From Streptomyces sp. APSN-46.1 (GTDB taxonomy: Bacteria > Actinomycetota > Actinomycetes > Streptomycetales > Streptomycetaceae), in contig NZ_JALGRF010000004.1 in NCBI RefSeq assembly GCF_022815725.1, positions 88,133 to 152,132 on the forward strand: DNA of 64,000 nt, read 5' to 3'. The notes under the pieces are model-generated. The model was given only the letters and a program-made list of their open reading frames with translations. It was not told the DNA's origin and searched no databases. A program made the translations under genes and the position numbers. Positions 44,122-53,253 of the stretch are shown here, piece after piece. The stretch's first letter is position 1. Every line of letters begins with the position of its first letter.

Positions 44122-44721
44122 CTACGGCGCGGTGCGCAGCCCGTCGAACGCCATGTGGACCACCGCGTCCGCGAGCTGGCCGTGATCCGCGTCGTGATCC
44201 GCGCCGGGGTGCGGCCGGTACCACTCGACCAGCGAGTTCACCATGCCGAACAGCAGTCGCGTGGCGAGCCGGATGTCCACGTCCGCCCGCAGGTCCCCGT
44301 CGGCGGCGGCGGCCTTCAGGAGGTCCGCCACCTGGTGGTCGAACTCGCGGCGCCGCTCCAGCGCCCAGCGCTCGGTACGGGTGTTGCCGCGCACCCGCAG
44401 CAGCAGCGTGACGTACGGCAGCTCGGTGAGCAGTACCTCGACCGTGCGCCGGGTGACGTACTCGACCCGCTCGACCGGCCGGCCGCGTATCGCGCCCGGC
44501 TCCTCCAGGACGGCGAAGAGCCCGTCCAGCGCCCGGCTGACCGCGCGCCGCAGCAGCTCCTCCTTGCCCGCCACGTGGTGGTAGATCGAGGACTTGGAGA
44601 TGCCCGCGGCCTTGGAGAGGTGCTCCATCGACGTGCCGTCGTAGCCGCGCTCGTTGAAGACCTGGACCGCTACGGTCAGCAGCGTCTCCGGGGTGTACGT
44701 GTCCCGCCTGGCGGTGGTCAT
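44122..44721 (-). CDS. paaR: TetR-family regulator, PaaR-like
   Basis: A 199-residue TetR-family repressor. Helix-turn-helix: LLTVAVQVFNERGYDGTSMEHLSKAAGISKSSIYHHVAGKEEL. The C-terminal ligand domain is helical with Arg-rich LLLRVRGNTRTERWALERRREFDHQ. It lies downstream of a 3-hydroxyacyl-CoA dehydrogenase gene (overlap ATGA) and next to paa genes, and close to three ACCGNNCGNNCGGT-like operators. In Corynebacterium a TetR regulator called PaaR controls paa genes through this motif with phenylacetyl-CoA as effector; I infer the same here. Confidence 0.7.
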   Translation of the reverse strand: MTTARRDTYTPETLLTVAVQVFNERGYDGTSMEHLSKAAGISKSSIYHHVAGKEELLRRAVSRALDGLFAVLEEPGAIRGRPVERVEYVTRRTVEVLLTELPYVTLLLRVRGNTRTERWALERRREFDHQVADLLKAAAADGDLRADVDIRLATRLLFGMVNSLVEWYRPHPGADHDADHGQLADAVVHMAFDGLRTAP

Positions 44722-46235
44722 TCCGTTTCGTCCCCCTCGTCGTCCCCGGCCGCGTAACCCAGCTTGAACAGCGCCAGCGAGGGCGCGTAACGGCCGCCCG
44801 GGCAGCGCTCGTCCAGGTGGTGCAGCAGGTCGTACGCCCAGTCGCGGCCGAGCCGGTCGTGCCATTCGGCCGGCCCCAGCGGGTAGTTGACGCCGAGCCG
44901 CATCGCGGTGTCGATGTCCTCTGCGGACGCCACCCCGCGCGCGACGGCGTCGGCGGTGAGGTCGATCAGCATCGCGACCGTCCGGGCGACGATCATGCCG
45001 GGGACGTCTCCGATGACCGAGACGTTCTTGCCGAGCTTCTGGAAGAGCCCGACGGCCTCGGAGAGGGTCCGCTCGCTGGTGTCCTCACTGGCCGAGAGCG
45101 CGATGCGGGTGGCACCGCGGTAGTCGAGCGCGAGGTCGAAGTAGACGACGTCCGCGAACTCGATCGAGGTCTTGCCGTCGGCGAGGACGAGCTGGCCCTC
45201 CCCGGGCAGCTGGATGTACGGGCCGCCGTGCTCGGTGGCCGTCACGGCGATCCCGGCCTCCTCCAGGAGCTCGACCAGGCCCGCGGCCGGACCGAGGTCG
45301 CCGACGACGGTGACCTTGGCCGGGGCGTCCTCGGGACCCGCGGTGTGCGGGCCGGGCACCCGCGCGTCCGGGCCGTACGGGAACCAGCCGTGCCCCGACT
45401 TGCGGCCGAGCCGGCCCGACTGGACCAGCCGGCGCTGCGCGAGGGACGGCGTGAACTTCGGGCTCCGGAAGAACGAGTCCCAGACGGAGCGGGTGACCGC
45501 CTCGTTCACGTCCTGCCCGATCAGGTCGGTCAGCTGGAACGGGCCCATCTTGAAGCCGCCGCTCTCGCGGAGCACGGCGTCGATGGTGGCCGGGTCGGCG
45601 CCCTGCTCCTCGTACACCGAGAAGGCCTCGGCGTAGAAGGGGCGGGCGATCCGGTTGACGATGAAGCCGGGGGTGTCGGCGCAGCGGACGGGCGTCTTCC
45701 CCCAGCCGAGGACGGTGCCGTACGCGCGGTCGGCGGCGGCCCGGTCGGTCGCGAACCCGCTGACCACCTCGACCAGCGGGAGCAGCGGGGCCGGGTTGAA
45801 GAAGTGCAGGCCGAGGAAGCGGCCGGGGTGCGCGAGACCGGCGGCGAGCTCGGTGACGGAGAGGGAGGAGGTGTTGGTGGCCAGGAGCGCGTCCGGCGAA
45901 ACCACCTCTTCGAGTGCGGCGAAGAGCGCGCGCTTGACAGTGGCGTCCTCGACGACGGCCTCGATGACGAGGGCGGCGTCCGCGAGGTCCTCCAGCTCCC
46001 CGGCCGAGTCGATCCGGCCGATCGCGTCCTCCGCCTCGGCGCGGTCGAGGCGCCCCTTGGCGGCCATCCGCTCGACCCGGTCCCGTACGAGGCCGACGCC
46101 GTCGGCGGCGAGAGCGGGGCTGATGTCGTAGATCAGCACGCGGTGACCTGCGAGGAGGGCGACCTGGGCGATGCCCTGCCCCATGGTGCCGGCGCCGATG
46201 ACCGCCACTGTGCGGGACCGCTCGATTGCTGTCAT
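44718..46235 (-). CDS. paaH: 3-Hydroxyacyl-CoA dehydrogenase (PaaH-like)
   Basis: A 505-residue NAD-dependent dehydrogenase. The Rossmann motif is VAVIGAGTMGQGIAQVALLAG; the catalytic region includes FLGLHFFNPAPLLPLVEVV, and two C-terminal helical 3HCDH domains follow (SVYEEQGADPATIDAVLRESGG and later AMRLGVNYPLGPAEWHDRLG). Length fits PaaH of the phenylacetate pathway, which oxidises 3-hydroxyadipyl-CoA, rather than the smaller FadB-like single-domain forms. GGGAGGAT precedes the ATG. It shares an operon with the TetR gene and is divergent from paaN. Confidence 0.85.
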   Translation of the reverse strand: MTAIERSRTVAVIGAGTMGQGIAQVALLAGHRVLIYDISPALAADGVGLVRDRVERMAAKGRLDRAEAEDAIGRIDSAGELEDLADAALVIEAVVEDATVKRALFAALEEVVSPDALLATNTSSLSVTELAAGLAHPGRFLGLHFFNPAPLLPLVEVVSGFATDRAAADRAYGTVLGWGKTPVRCADTPGFIVNRIARPFYAEAFSVYEEQGADPATIDAVLRESGGFKMGPFQLTDLIGQDVNEAVTRSVWDSFFRSPKFTPSLAQRRLVQSGRLGRKSGHGWFPYGPDARVPGPHTAGPEDAPAKVTVVGDLGPAAGLVELLEEAGIAVTATEHGGPYIQLPGEGQLVLADGKTSIEFADVVYFDLALDYRGATRIALSASEDTSERTLSEAVGLFQKLGKNVSVIGDVPGMIVARTVAMLIDLTADAVARGVASAEDIDTAMRLGVNYPLGPAEWHDRLGRDWAYDLLHHLDERCPGGRYAPSLALFKLGYAAGDDEGDETE

Positions 46236-46290
46236 GACCCGATCCTCCCGCACCGACTTATCCACAGGTCTGCCGGGCCCTCTTGTCCCG

Positions 46291-46304
46291 ACCGATCGTT
46301 CGGT
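46291..46304. promoter_or_regulatory. PaaR-type operator between paaH and paaN
   Basis: ACCGATCGTTCGGT is a perfect match to the pattern ACCGNNCGNNCGGT and symmetrical. It lies between the divergent paaH and paaN genes, 55 bases before the paaH start and 100 before paaN. Confidence 0.75.
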
Positions 46305-46402
46305 TACTCTAACTCCAGTCTGCTCTTCTTCACCCGCCCCTGCCTGATCTCAGTCTGCGAACCAGCCTGATCTTGCCCGGCTCAACGAGGAGTTGGTCCC
46401 TG

Positions 46403-48085
46403 ATGGCCGCCGCGCTCACCGTCCCCCAGCTGTCCGCCAAGCACCGGCCCACCCTGGACCAGGCCCTGGCCGCCCTGCGCAGCCGCGCCTACTGGTCCCC
46501 GCACCCCGAGCACCCCAAGGCCTACGGGGAGACCGCCCCGGCCGACGGCCTCGCCGCCTTCGAGGCGTTGCGCGGCACCCGGTTCGACCTCGGGCAGCCC
46601 GGCACCGACGGCTGGGCCGGCGCCGAGGTGTCCCCGTTCGGCCCGGAGCTGGGCATCGAGTACCCGCACGTGGACCCGGACGTACTGCTGCCCGCGATGA
46701 AGGCGGGCATGGCCTCCTGGCGCGACGCCGGGCCCGAGGCGCGCGCCCTGGTCTGCATCGAAATCCTGGCCCGCATCTCCGCCCGCACCCACGAGTTCGC
46801 GCACGCGGTCATGCACACCAGCGGCCAGGCGTTCATGATGGCGTTCCAGGCGGGCGGCCCCCACGCGCAGGACCGCGGCCTGGAGGCCGTGGCCTACGCG
46901 TACGAGGAGCAGACCCGGGTCCCGGGCCAGGCCGACTGGTCCAAGCCGCAGGGCAAGAAGGAGCCGCTGGAGCTGGGCAAGAGCTTCACGGCGGTCCCGC
47001 GCGGCATCTCGCTGATGATCGGCTGCAACACCTTCCCGACGTGGAACGGCTACCCCGGCCTGTTCGCCTCCCTGGCCACGGGCAACGCGGTGCTGGTCAA
47101 GCCCCACCCGCGCGCCGTACTCCCGCTCGCGCTGACCGTGCGGGTGGCGCGCGAGGTCCTCGCCGAGGCGGGCTTCGACCCGAACCTGGTCGCGCTGGCC
47201 GTGGAGCGGGCGGGCGAGGGCATCGCCAAGACCCTCGCGGTCCGCCCCGAGATCAAGCTGATCGACTACACCGGGTCCACGGAGTTCGGCGACTGGCTGG
47301 AGACCAACGCCCGCCAGGCGCAGGTGTACACGGAGAAGGCCGGCGTCAACACCGTCGTCATCGACTCCACGGGCAACTACAAGGGCATGCTCTCCAACCT
47401 GGCCTTCTCGCTGTCCCTGTACAGCGGCCAGATGTGCACCACCCCGCAGAACCTGCTGATCCCGCGCGACGGCATCGAGACGGACGCCGGCCACAAGACG
47501 TACGACGAGGTCGTCTCCGATCTCGCCGCCTCGGTCGGGGGCCTGCTGGGCGATGACGCCCGGGCCAACGCCCTGCTCGGCGCGCTGGTCAACCCGGCCG
47601 TGAAGGCCCGCCTGGAGGCCGCGGCCGGTCTGGGCGAGGTCGCGCTCCCGTCCCGCGAAGTGGTCAACCCCGAATTCCCCGACGCGGTCGTCCGCACTCC
47701 GGTGCTGGTCAAGCTGGACGCCGCCAAGCCGGACCCGGAGGCGCCGTACCTCTCGGAGTGCTTCGGCCCGGTCTCCTTCGCGGTGGCCGTGGACTCCACG
47801 GCGGACGCGTTGGACCTCCTGCGCCGCACGGTCCGCGACAAGGGCGCGATGACGGTAGGCGCCTACACCACCTCCCCGGACACCGAGCGGGCGATCGAGG
47901 AGGTCTGCCTGGAGGAGTCGGCGCAGCTGTCGCTGAACCTGACCGGCGGGGTCTACGTCAACCAGACCGCGGCCTTCTCGGACTTCCACGGCTCGGGCGG
48001 CAACCCGGCGGCGAACGCGGCACTGTGCGACGGCGCGTTCGTCTCGAACCGCTTCCGCGTGGTGGAGGTCCGCCGCCAGGCCTAG
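46403..48085 (+). CDS. paaN: Phenylacetate degradation aldehyde dehydrogenase PaaN
   Basis: A 560-residue aldehyde-dehydrogenase-superfamily protein of the PaaN type. It has GCNTFPTWNGYPGLFASLATGNAVLVKPHPRAVLP for the cofactor-binding region, IDYTGSTEFGDWLETNA, and YSGQMCTTPQNLLIP carrying the catalytic Cys. The C terminus has LNLTGGVYVNQTAAFSDFHGSG. There is no hydratase domain as in PaaZ. It oxidises the semialdehyde after ring cleavage. GAGGAG is 10 bases upstream of the ATG. It is next to paaH across the operator. Confidence 0.87.
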   Translation: MAAALTVPQLSAKHRPTLDQALAALRSRAYWSPHPEHPKAYGETAPADGLAAFEALRGTRFDLGQPGTDGWAGAEVSPFGPELGIEYPHVDPDVLLPAMKAGMASWRDAGPEARALVCIEILARISARTHEFAHAVMHTSGQAFMMAFQAGGPHAQDRGLEAVAYAYEEQTRVPGQADWSKPQGKKEPLELGKSFTAVPRGISLMIGCNTFPTWNGYPGLFASLATGNAVLVKPHPRAVLPLALTVRVAREVLAEAGFDPNLVALAVERAGEGIAKTLAVRPEIKLIDYTGSTEFGDWLETNARQAQVYTEKAGVNTVVIDSTGNYKGMLSNLAFSLSLYSGQMCTTPQNLLIPRDGIETDAGHKTYDEVVSDLAASVGGLLGDDARANALLGALVNPAVKARLEAAAGLGEVALPSREVVNPEFPDAVVRTPVLVKLDAAKPDPEAPYLSECFGPVSFAVAVDSTADALDLLRRTVRDKGAMTVGAYTTSPDTERAIEEVCLEESAQLSLNLTGGVYVNQTAAFSDFHGSGGNPAANAALCDGAFVSNRFRVVEVRRQA

Positions 48086-48844
48086 TCAGTCCTGGTGGGG
48101 CCCACCCCAGTGGAACAGCGCCATCGCGACGCTCGTCGCCAGGTTGTAGCTGGAGACCTGTGGCCGCATCGGCAGGGACACCAGGTGATCGGCGCGGGCG
48201 CGCAGCTCGGGCGAGATGCCGTGGCGTTCCGAGCCGAAGGCGAGCAGGGCGTCGTCCGGGAGGGTGAGGGCGCGGATGTCCTCACCCTCCGGGTCGAGCG
48301 CGTACAGCGGCCCGGCGGGGAGGGTGTCGATCTCCACCCGGTCCACGGTGGTGGCGTAGTGCAGCCCGGCCCCGGCCCGGACCACGTTCGGGTGCCAGGG
48401 GTCGAGGTCGCCGCGGGTCACCACGCCGGTCGCGCCGAAGCCGGCGGCGAGCCGGACGACGGCGCCGACATTGCCGAGGTTGCGGGGGTTGTCGAGCACG
48501 ACGACGGGCGCGGTCCGGGGCCGCCGGTCCAGCCGGGCCCGCCCCTCGGCCCGGTCGGGCCGTACCGCGAGGGCCGCGACCCCGGTGGGATGCACCCGGG
48601 CCAGCAGCGCGCGCAGCTCCGCCTTGCCGACCAGCCGCGCCACGTCCCCCTCCACATCCGGCGCCAGCTCGGCGGCGAGCGCCCGTACGGCATCGGGGTC
48701 ATCGGCGATGACCGCCCGCACGTCGGCCCCGAACCGCAGCGCGTGCTTCAGCGCGTGAAACCCGTCGAGCAGCACGAGATCCCCCCGCCCAACAGCCTCC
48801 CGCCACCGCCGCGCGTTCTCCTGAACCCCCTGGTACTCACTCAT
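48086..48844 (-). CDS. TrmH/SpoU-family RNA 2'-O-methyltransferase
   Basis: A 252-residue SPOUT methyltransferase. Motif 1 is LDNPRNLGNVGAVVRLAAGFGATGVV, motif 2 LLAFGSERHGISPEL and motif 3 LPMRPQVSSYNLATSVAMALFHW. The N-terminal 110 residues form the substrate-binding domain (LLDGFHALKHALRFGADV). It methylates a tRNA or rRNA ribose; thiostrepton-resistance type enzymes belong here too, but this one is the housekeeping TrmH-like form. Its stop codon abuts that of paaN without a gap. Confidence 0.88.
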   Translation of the reverse strand: MSEYQGVQENARRWREAVGRGDLVLLDGFHALKHALRFGADVRAVIADDPDAVRALAAELAPDVEGDVARLVGKAELRALLARVHPTGVAALAVRPDRAEGRARLDRRPRTAPVVVLDNPRNLGNVGAVVRLAAGFGATGVVTRGDLDPWHPNVVRAGAGLHYATTVDRVEIDTLPAGPLYALDPEGEDIRALTLPDDALLAFGSERHGISPELRARADHLVSLPMRPQVSSYNLATSVAMALFHWGGPHQD

Positions 48845-48880
48845 ACCGCGACCCTAGCCCCGCCCCCGCCCGCCTTTTCA

Positions 48881-49125
48881 GCCCCGCCGTCACTTGAGGC
48901 GCGGCTCCGAGGCGGAGCCCGCATCTCCAGCCCCCCGGCATTCACCTCTCCAGCCCGCCGGCGCCCGCATCTCCAGCCCCGCCGGCGTTTGAGGCGCGGG
49001 TCCCGGGCGGCGCCCGCATCTCCAGCCCCGCCGGCGCTTGAGGCGCGGGTCCCGGGCGGAGCCCGCATCTCCAGCCCCGCCGGCGCTTGAGGCGCGGGGT
49101 CCGGGGCGGCGCCCCGGGGAACGGA
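48881..49125. repeat. Tandem array of the GC-rich intergenic repeat (49-bp unit)
   Basis: Most of the 333-base gap before the HTTM gene (48845-49177) consists of units with the core CCGCCGGCGTTTGAGGCGCGG, of which three in a row at about 48970-49120 have a regular 49-base period starting GCATCTCCAG. Earlier units are shortened. It belongs to the same repeat family as copies at 0.1, 2.7, 39.7 and 56.55 kb. Confidence 0.88.
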
Positions 49126-49177
49126 GGAAGGGCGGGGCGGGGAGAGGCCCCCCGCAGGGGAGCCGGCCCGCGACTGG

Positions 49178-50368
49178 TCAGCGCGGAGCAGCGGCGGGGC
49201 TGGGCTCCGGAGAACCGGCCACCGGACCAGCCACCGGCGCGCCCGGCGCCACGACCCGCCTCCGCCCCACCACCACGGCACCGGCCCACACCAAAAACCC
49301 GGTCGGCAAAAACACCGCATCGGCGGCGATCATCGCCATCGAAAAGAACGGCAACCCCAACAACACCGCGATCCCCGCGTGCTCCAGCATCATCACCGCC
49401 AGCAGCACGTTCTTGAGCCGCCGGTTGAACAGCGTGAACGGAAACGCCACCTGCACCGCGACTGTCCCGTACGACAGCAGCATCACCACCACCCCGCTGC
49501 CCACCAGCACGCCCGACAGCCCCGGCCACGGGGCGAAGTAGTCCAGCTTCAGCGGGTAGTACAGCGCGGTCCCGTCCTGCCACCGCGACCCCTGGATCTT
49601 GTACCACCCCGCCGTCGCGTAGATCAGGCACACCTCCGCCATGATCACCAGCATCCCCGCGTTGTGCAGCAGGTTCGCCAGGACGTCGAGTACCGCCCGC
49701 CCCTCACCCTCCGGTTCGAACCGGTCGACCGCCCACCACAGCCCCAGCACCACCCACCCCGCCGCGAAGGCCACCAGCCACCCGGTCGTGAACCGCCCGG
49801 CCACCGCCCCGTACGCGCACACCGCGCCCAGCACACCCCACAGCACCGGCCCCGCCGCCCCCGCCGACGTAGCCGCCGGCCCGGACGCCCGCGCCCGCCG
49901 CGCGTCCAGCGACCACACCTGCCCGCACCGCGTCAGCACCAGGTAGATCGCCATCAGGTGGATGACGTTGTCCCCGCCGTCCCCCATGAACACACTGCGG
50001 TTCTGCAGCGACAGCACCCCGACCATGAACACCACGGACATCGCCCGCGTCCGCCAGCCCAGCATCAGCAGCACGCTCGCCGCCACGGACACGGCGTAGA
50101 CGGTCTCGAACCACAGCGTGGAGTCCGACCACATCAGCACCGTGAACGCCTCGTTCGAGGCCGTCAGCCGCTCCGCCAGCTCCCAGCTCCACGGCCCGTC
50201 GGGCCCGTACAGCTCGCGGCGGTGCGGGAACTCCCGCAGCAGGAAGAACAGCCAGGTCGCGGCGAAACCTATGCGGACCACCGCGCTCTGGTACGGGCCC
50301 AGCGCCTGCCCGCTGACCTTCGCCAGCCCCCGCCCGGCGGCCGCCCGCACCCGCCCGACCGCGCTCAC
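49178..50368 (-). CDS. HTTM-domain membrane protein
   Basis: A 396-residue multi-span protein of the HTTM (vitamin K-dependent carboxylase-like) family. It begins VSAVGRVRAAAG and has QSAVVRIGFAATWLFFLLREFPHRRELYG, then MWSDSTLWFETVYAVS, HLMAIYLVLTRCGQVWSLDAR, and AGWYKIQGSRWQDGTALYYPL. About nine or ten spans are visible. The GTG start overlaps the DUF5819 stop by four bases, a typical pairing in actinobacteria, and the two are likely to form a complex. Enzymatic role is not established. Confidence 0.83.
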   Translation of the reverse strand: MSAVGRVRAAAGRGLAKVSGQALGPYQSAVVRIGFAATWLFFLLREFPHRRELYGPDGPWSWELAERLTASNEAFTVLMWSDSTLWFETVYAVSVAASVLLMLGWRTRAMSVVFMVGVLSLQNRSVFMGDGGDNVIHLMAIYLVLTRCGQVWSLDARRARASGPAATSAGAAGPVLWGVLGAVCAYGAVAGRFTTGWLVAFAAGWVVLGLWWAVDRFEPEGEGRAVLDVLANLLHNAGMLVIMAEVCLIYATAGWYKIQGSRWQDGTALYYPLKLDYFAPWPGLSGVLVGSGVVVMLLSYGTVAVQVAFPFTLFNRRLKNVLLAVMMLEHAGIAVLLGLPFFSMAMIAADAVFLPTGFLVWAGAVVVGRRRVVAPGAPVAGPVAGSPEPSPAAAPR

Positions 50369-51039
50369 ACCGTCCACCACGGCAGCTCCCGGTAGTAGGT
50401 CTGCGTGTCGGTCCGCTCCGTCGACCACTCCGGCGCGGCCACCGCCCTCGTCGCCGAGCGCAGCTGGATCCGTACGATCCGGCCGTCCCGGTGGGCCGGA
50501 GCCAGCCTGTTCACCGCGATCCTCAGCAGGTACCGCTCCGAGAGCTCGCCACGCTCGCCGCCCGGCTTGTTGTCATCGTCGTGGGAGCCGGCGTAGAAGT
50601 CCCAGGCCCTGCGGAGCTCGTTCTGCTCCGTGTGGCTCGGCAGCAGGCTGTGCCGGATGGCGGCCGCGTCCTCGGCGGACAGGTCCCGCCAGTCGGAGGT
50701 GACCAGCTCGCCGGCGTCCGTCCGTACCTGCGCGCGTGCCTCGACCGCGATGTTCTGCTGGAGCGGGTTGGGCGCGAAGAGCTTCCAGTTCTGTTCGAAC
50801 TCGGGATAGATCCAGCCGTCGACGGCCGCCGAGTACCGCTTGCTCAGGGTGTTGGACGGGGCGACGTGCAGGAAGACGAGTGCCAGGTGCCAGCAGGCAG
50901 CGACGGCCACCACGCCCAGGGCGAGGGCCGTGACGACCCGGTACGGGGTGGACAGACCGGCGATTCCGGGCGCCCGGGGCGACGGCGGAGCGCCGGCTGG
51001 AAGGCCCTCTTCCGCACGCTCGCGCTCGTTCGCGTCCAT
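50365..51039 (-). CDS. DUF5819-family membrane-anchored protein
   Basis: A 224-residue protein with an N-terminal anchor (VVTALALGVVAVAACWHLALVFLHV) and a C-terminal exported domain (NWKLFAPNPLQQNIAVEARAQV, then WRDLSAEDAAAIRHSLLPSHTEQNELRRAWDFY and LRIAVNRLAPAHRDGRIVRI). This is the DUF5819 pattern. It is transcribed with the HTTM gene with which it overlaps by four bases. The pair is divergent from paaA, from which it is separated by a PaaR-type operator region. Confidence 0.82.
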   Translation of the reverse strand: MDANERERAEEGLPAGAPPSPRAPGIAGLSTPYRVVTALALGVVAVAACWHLALVFLHVAPSNTLSKRYSAAVDGWIYPEFEQNWKLFAPNPLQQNIAVEARAQVRTDAGELVTSDWRDLSAEDAAAIRHSLLPSHTEQNELRRAWDFYAGSHDDDNKPGGERGELSERYLLRIAVNRLAPAHRDGRIVRIQLRSATRAVAAPEWSTERTDTQTYYRELPWWTV

Positions 51040-51123
51040 CCCGCCCCGCTCATCCGTTATCCACAGGGTTGACCACAGAGGTTGACACCCTACGGGCCGC
51101 CGACTCACCATTGAAGAGCACGA

Positions 51124-51137
51124 ACCGAACGATCGGT
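51124..51137. promoter_or_regulatory. PaaR-type operator upstream of paaA
   Basis: ACCGAACGATCGGT fits ACCGNNCGNNCGGT exactly. It lies 52 bases before the paaA start. A second near match, ACCGACCGTCCGGC, follows at 51149-51162, giving two operators in tandem. The divergent DUF5819 gene starts 85 bases away on the other side. Confidence 0.75.
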
Positions 51138-51188
51138 CGGTCGGGTGGACCGACCGTCCGGCGACACACACTCTGACAGGGGGCCGTG

Positions 51189-52238
51189 ATGGTGGCAGTG
51201 ACCCCGGAGACGGGGCCGAACATGGCCCCCGGGACAGCCGTGGCAGACGGCGCCGACCTCGGCGCGCAGCTCGCCGCGGCCTTCGACGCCGCCGTGGCGG
51301 CCGATGAGCGCGTGGAACCGCGCGACTGGATGCCCGAGCAGTACCGGGCCTCGCTGGTCCGCCAGATGGCCCAGCACGCCCATTCCGAGATCATCGGCAT
51401 GCAGCCCGAGGCCAACTGGATCACCCGCGCGCCCTCGCTGCGCCGCAAGGCGATCCTGATGGCCAAGGTCCAGGACGAGGCCGGCCACGGCCTGTACCTG
51501 TACAGCGCCGCCGAAACCCTCGGCACCAGCCGGGACGAGCTGCTCGACAAGCTCCACTCGGGCAAGCAGAAGTACTCCTCGATCTTCAACTACCCCACCC
51601 TGACCTGGGCCGACGTCGGCGCGATCGGCTGGCTCGTGGACGGCGCGGCGATCACCAACCAGGTGCCGATCTGCCGCTGCTCCTACGGCCCGTACGCGCG
51701 CGCCATGGTCCGGATCTGCAAGGAGGAGTCCTTCCACCAGCGCCAGGGCTTCGAGCTCCTCATGGCCCTCTCCAAGGGCACGGAGGCCCAGCACGCGATG
51801 GCGCAGGACGCGGTCGACCGCTGGTGGTGGCCCTCGCTGATGATGTTCGGCCCGCCGGACGACGAGTCGGCGCACTCCGCGCAGTCGATGGCCTGGCGGA
51901 TCAAGCGGCACTCCAACGACGAGCTGCGCCAGCGCTTCGTGGACATCGCCGTCCCGCAGGCCGAGGCGCTGGGGCTGACCCTGCCCGACCCGGACCTGAA
52001 GTGGAACGAGGAGCGCGGGCACCACGACTTCGGTGCCATCGACTGGGCGGAGTTCTGGGACGTGCTCAAGGGCAACGGCCCGTGCAACGAACAGCGCATC
52101 AACCAGCGGCGCGCCGCCCATGAGGAAGGCGCCTGGGTCCGCGAGGCCGCCGCGGCGTATGCCGAAAAGACGGCTGCCGCCGAAAAGGCCGCCCGCACCG
52201 AAAACCCTGTACGTACCGAAAGTGAGGCACGGGTATGA
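51189..52238 (+). CDS. paaA: Phenylacetyl-CoA epoxidase subunit PaaA
   Basis: A 349-residue catalytic subunit of the 1,2-epoxidase. The di-iron ligands lie in [29 protein letters not shown] and [32 protein letters not shown] is the C-terminal family motif. The ATG at 51189 has AGGGGG five bases before it; a GTG directly preceding (51186) is also possible. It is the first of five overlapping genes (paaABCDE) converting phenylacetyl-CoA to its ring epoxide. The operon is controlled by the PaaR-type operators at 51124. Confidence 0.95.
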   Translation: MVAVTPETGPNMAPGTAVADGADLGAQLAAAFDAAVAADERVEPRDWMPEQYRASLVRQMAQHAHSEIIGMQPEANWITRAPSLRRKAILMAKVQDEAGHGLYLYSAAETLGTSRDELLDKLHSGKQKYSSIFNYPTLTWADVGAIGWLVDGAAITNQVPICRCSYGPYARAMVRICKEESFHQRQGFELLMALSKGTEAQHAMAQDAVDRWWWPSLMMFGPPDDESAHSAQSMAWRIKRHSNDELRQRFVDIAVPQAEALGLTLPDPDLKWNEERGHHDFGAIDWAEFWDVLKGNGPCNEQRINQRRAAHEEGAWVREAAAAYAEKTAAAEKAARTENPVRTESEARV

Positions 52239-52519
52239 CGCAGAACTGGCCCCTGTGGGAGGTGTTCGTCCGCTCGCGGCGCGGCCTCTCGCACACGCAC
52301 GCGGGAAGCCTGCACGCCCCGGACGCGGAGATGGCCCTGCGCAACGCCCGCGACCTCTACACCCGGCGCGGCGAGGGCATCTCCATCTGGGTCGTGCCCT
52401 CCACCGAGATCACCGCCTCCTCCCCGGACGAGCGGGACCCGTTCTTCGCTCCGTCCGCCGACAAGCCGTACCGGCACCCCACCTTCTACGAGATCCCCGA
52501 GGGGGTGCGCCACCTGTGA
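52235..52519 (+). CDS. paaB: Phenylacetyl-CoA epoxidase subunit PaaB
   Basis: A 94-residue subunit, with no di-iron site. It has [44 protein letters not shown] and [17 protein letters not shown]. The start overlaps paaA by four bases. It bridges the catalytic subunits in the complex. The family length is matched. Next to it comes paaC with another overlap. Confidence 0.95.
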   Translation: MTQNWPLWEVFVRSRRGLSHTHAGSLHAPDAEMALRNARDLYTRRGEGISIWVVPSTEITASSPDERDPFFAPSADKPYRHPTFYEIPEGVRHL

Positions 52520-53253
52520 CCAGCACCGGCACCGGCAGCGATGTCGTCCGTACGTCAGCCGCCCTCGCCCTCGGGGACGACGCGCTGATCCTCTCCCACC
52601 GCCTCGGCGAGTGGGCCGGTCACGCGCCCGTCCTGGAGGAGGAGGTCGCCCTCGCCAACATCGCGCTCGACCTGCTCGGCCAGGCCCGCGTCCTGCTCTC
52701 CATGGCGGGCGACGAGGACGAGCTGGCGTTCCTCCGCGAGGAGCGCTCCTTCCGCAACCTCCAGCTGGTCGAGCAGCCGAACGGCGATTTCGCGCACACC
52801 ATCGCCCGACAGCTGTACTTCTCCTTCTACCAGCACGAGCTCTACGCGGAACTCGCCGCCGGGGACGGCCCGTTCGGGCCCCTCGCGGCCAAGGCCGTCA
52901 AGGAGACCGCGTACCACCGCGACCACGCCGAGCAGTGGACCCTGCGTCTCGGCGACGGCACCGAGGAGAGCCGGCGCCGGATGCGCACCGCCCTCGACGG
53001 GCTGTGGAAGTTCACGGGCGAGATGTTCCAGCCCGTGGACGGGGTCGAGGTGGACTGGGCCGCACTGGAGCGGCGCTGGCTGGCCGCGCTGACCGGCGTA
53101 CTGGAGCGGGCCGGGCTCGCGCTGCCCGAGGGGCCCCGCACCGGGGCCTGGGCGGCCGGAGCCGGGCGCCAGGGTCTGCACACCGAGCCGTTCGGGCGGC
53201 TGCTCGCCGAGATGCAGCACCTGCACCGAAGCCATCCGGGGGCGTCATGGTGA
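52516..53253 (+). CDS. paaC: Phenylacetyl-CoA epoxidase subunit PaaC
   Basis: A 245-residue ferritin-like subunit that scaffolds PaaA. It has LGDDALILSHRLGEWAGHAPVLEEEVALANIALDLLGQAR, FLREERSFRNLQLVEQPNGDFAHTI and ETAYHRDHAEQWTLRLGDGTEES. The GTG start overlaps paaB by four bases, and the stop overlaps paaD by seven bases. Iron ligands are incomplete compared with PaaA, as usual for PaaC. Confidence 0.93.
   Translation: MTSTGTGSDVVRTSAALALGDDALILSHRLGEWAGHAPVLEEEVALANIALDLLGQARVLLSMAGDEDELAFLREERSFRNLQLVEQPNGDFAHTIARQLYFSFYQHELYAELAAGDGPFGPLAAKAVKETAYHRDHAEQWTLRLGDGTEESRRRMRTALDGLWKFTGEMFQPVDGVEVDWAALERRWLAALTGVLERAGLALPEGPRTGAWAAGAGRQGLHTEPFGRLLAEMQHLHRSHPGASW

Noticed and set aside
48881-49125. 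A CRISPR array
   Set aside because: The 49-base period lacks unique spacers of constant length, and there are no cas genes; it is a degenerate tandem repeat. The hairpin array at 34466 was rejected for the same reason.
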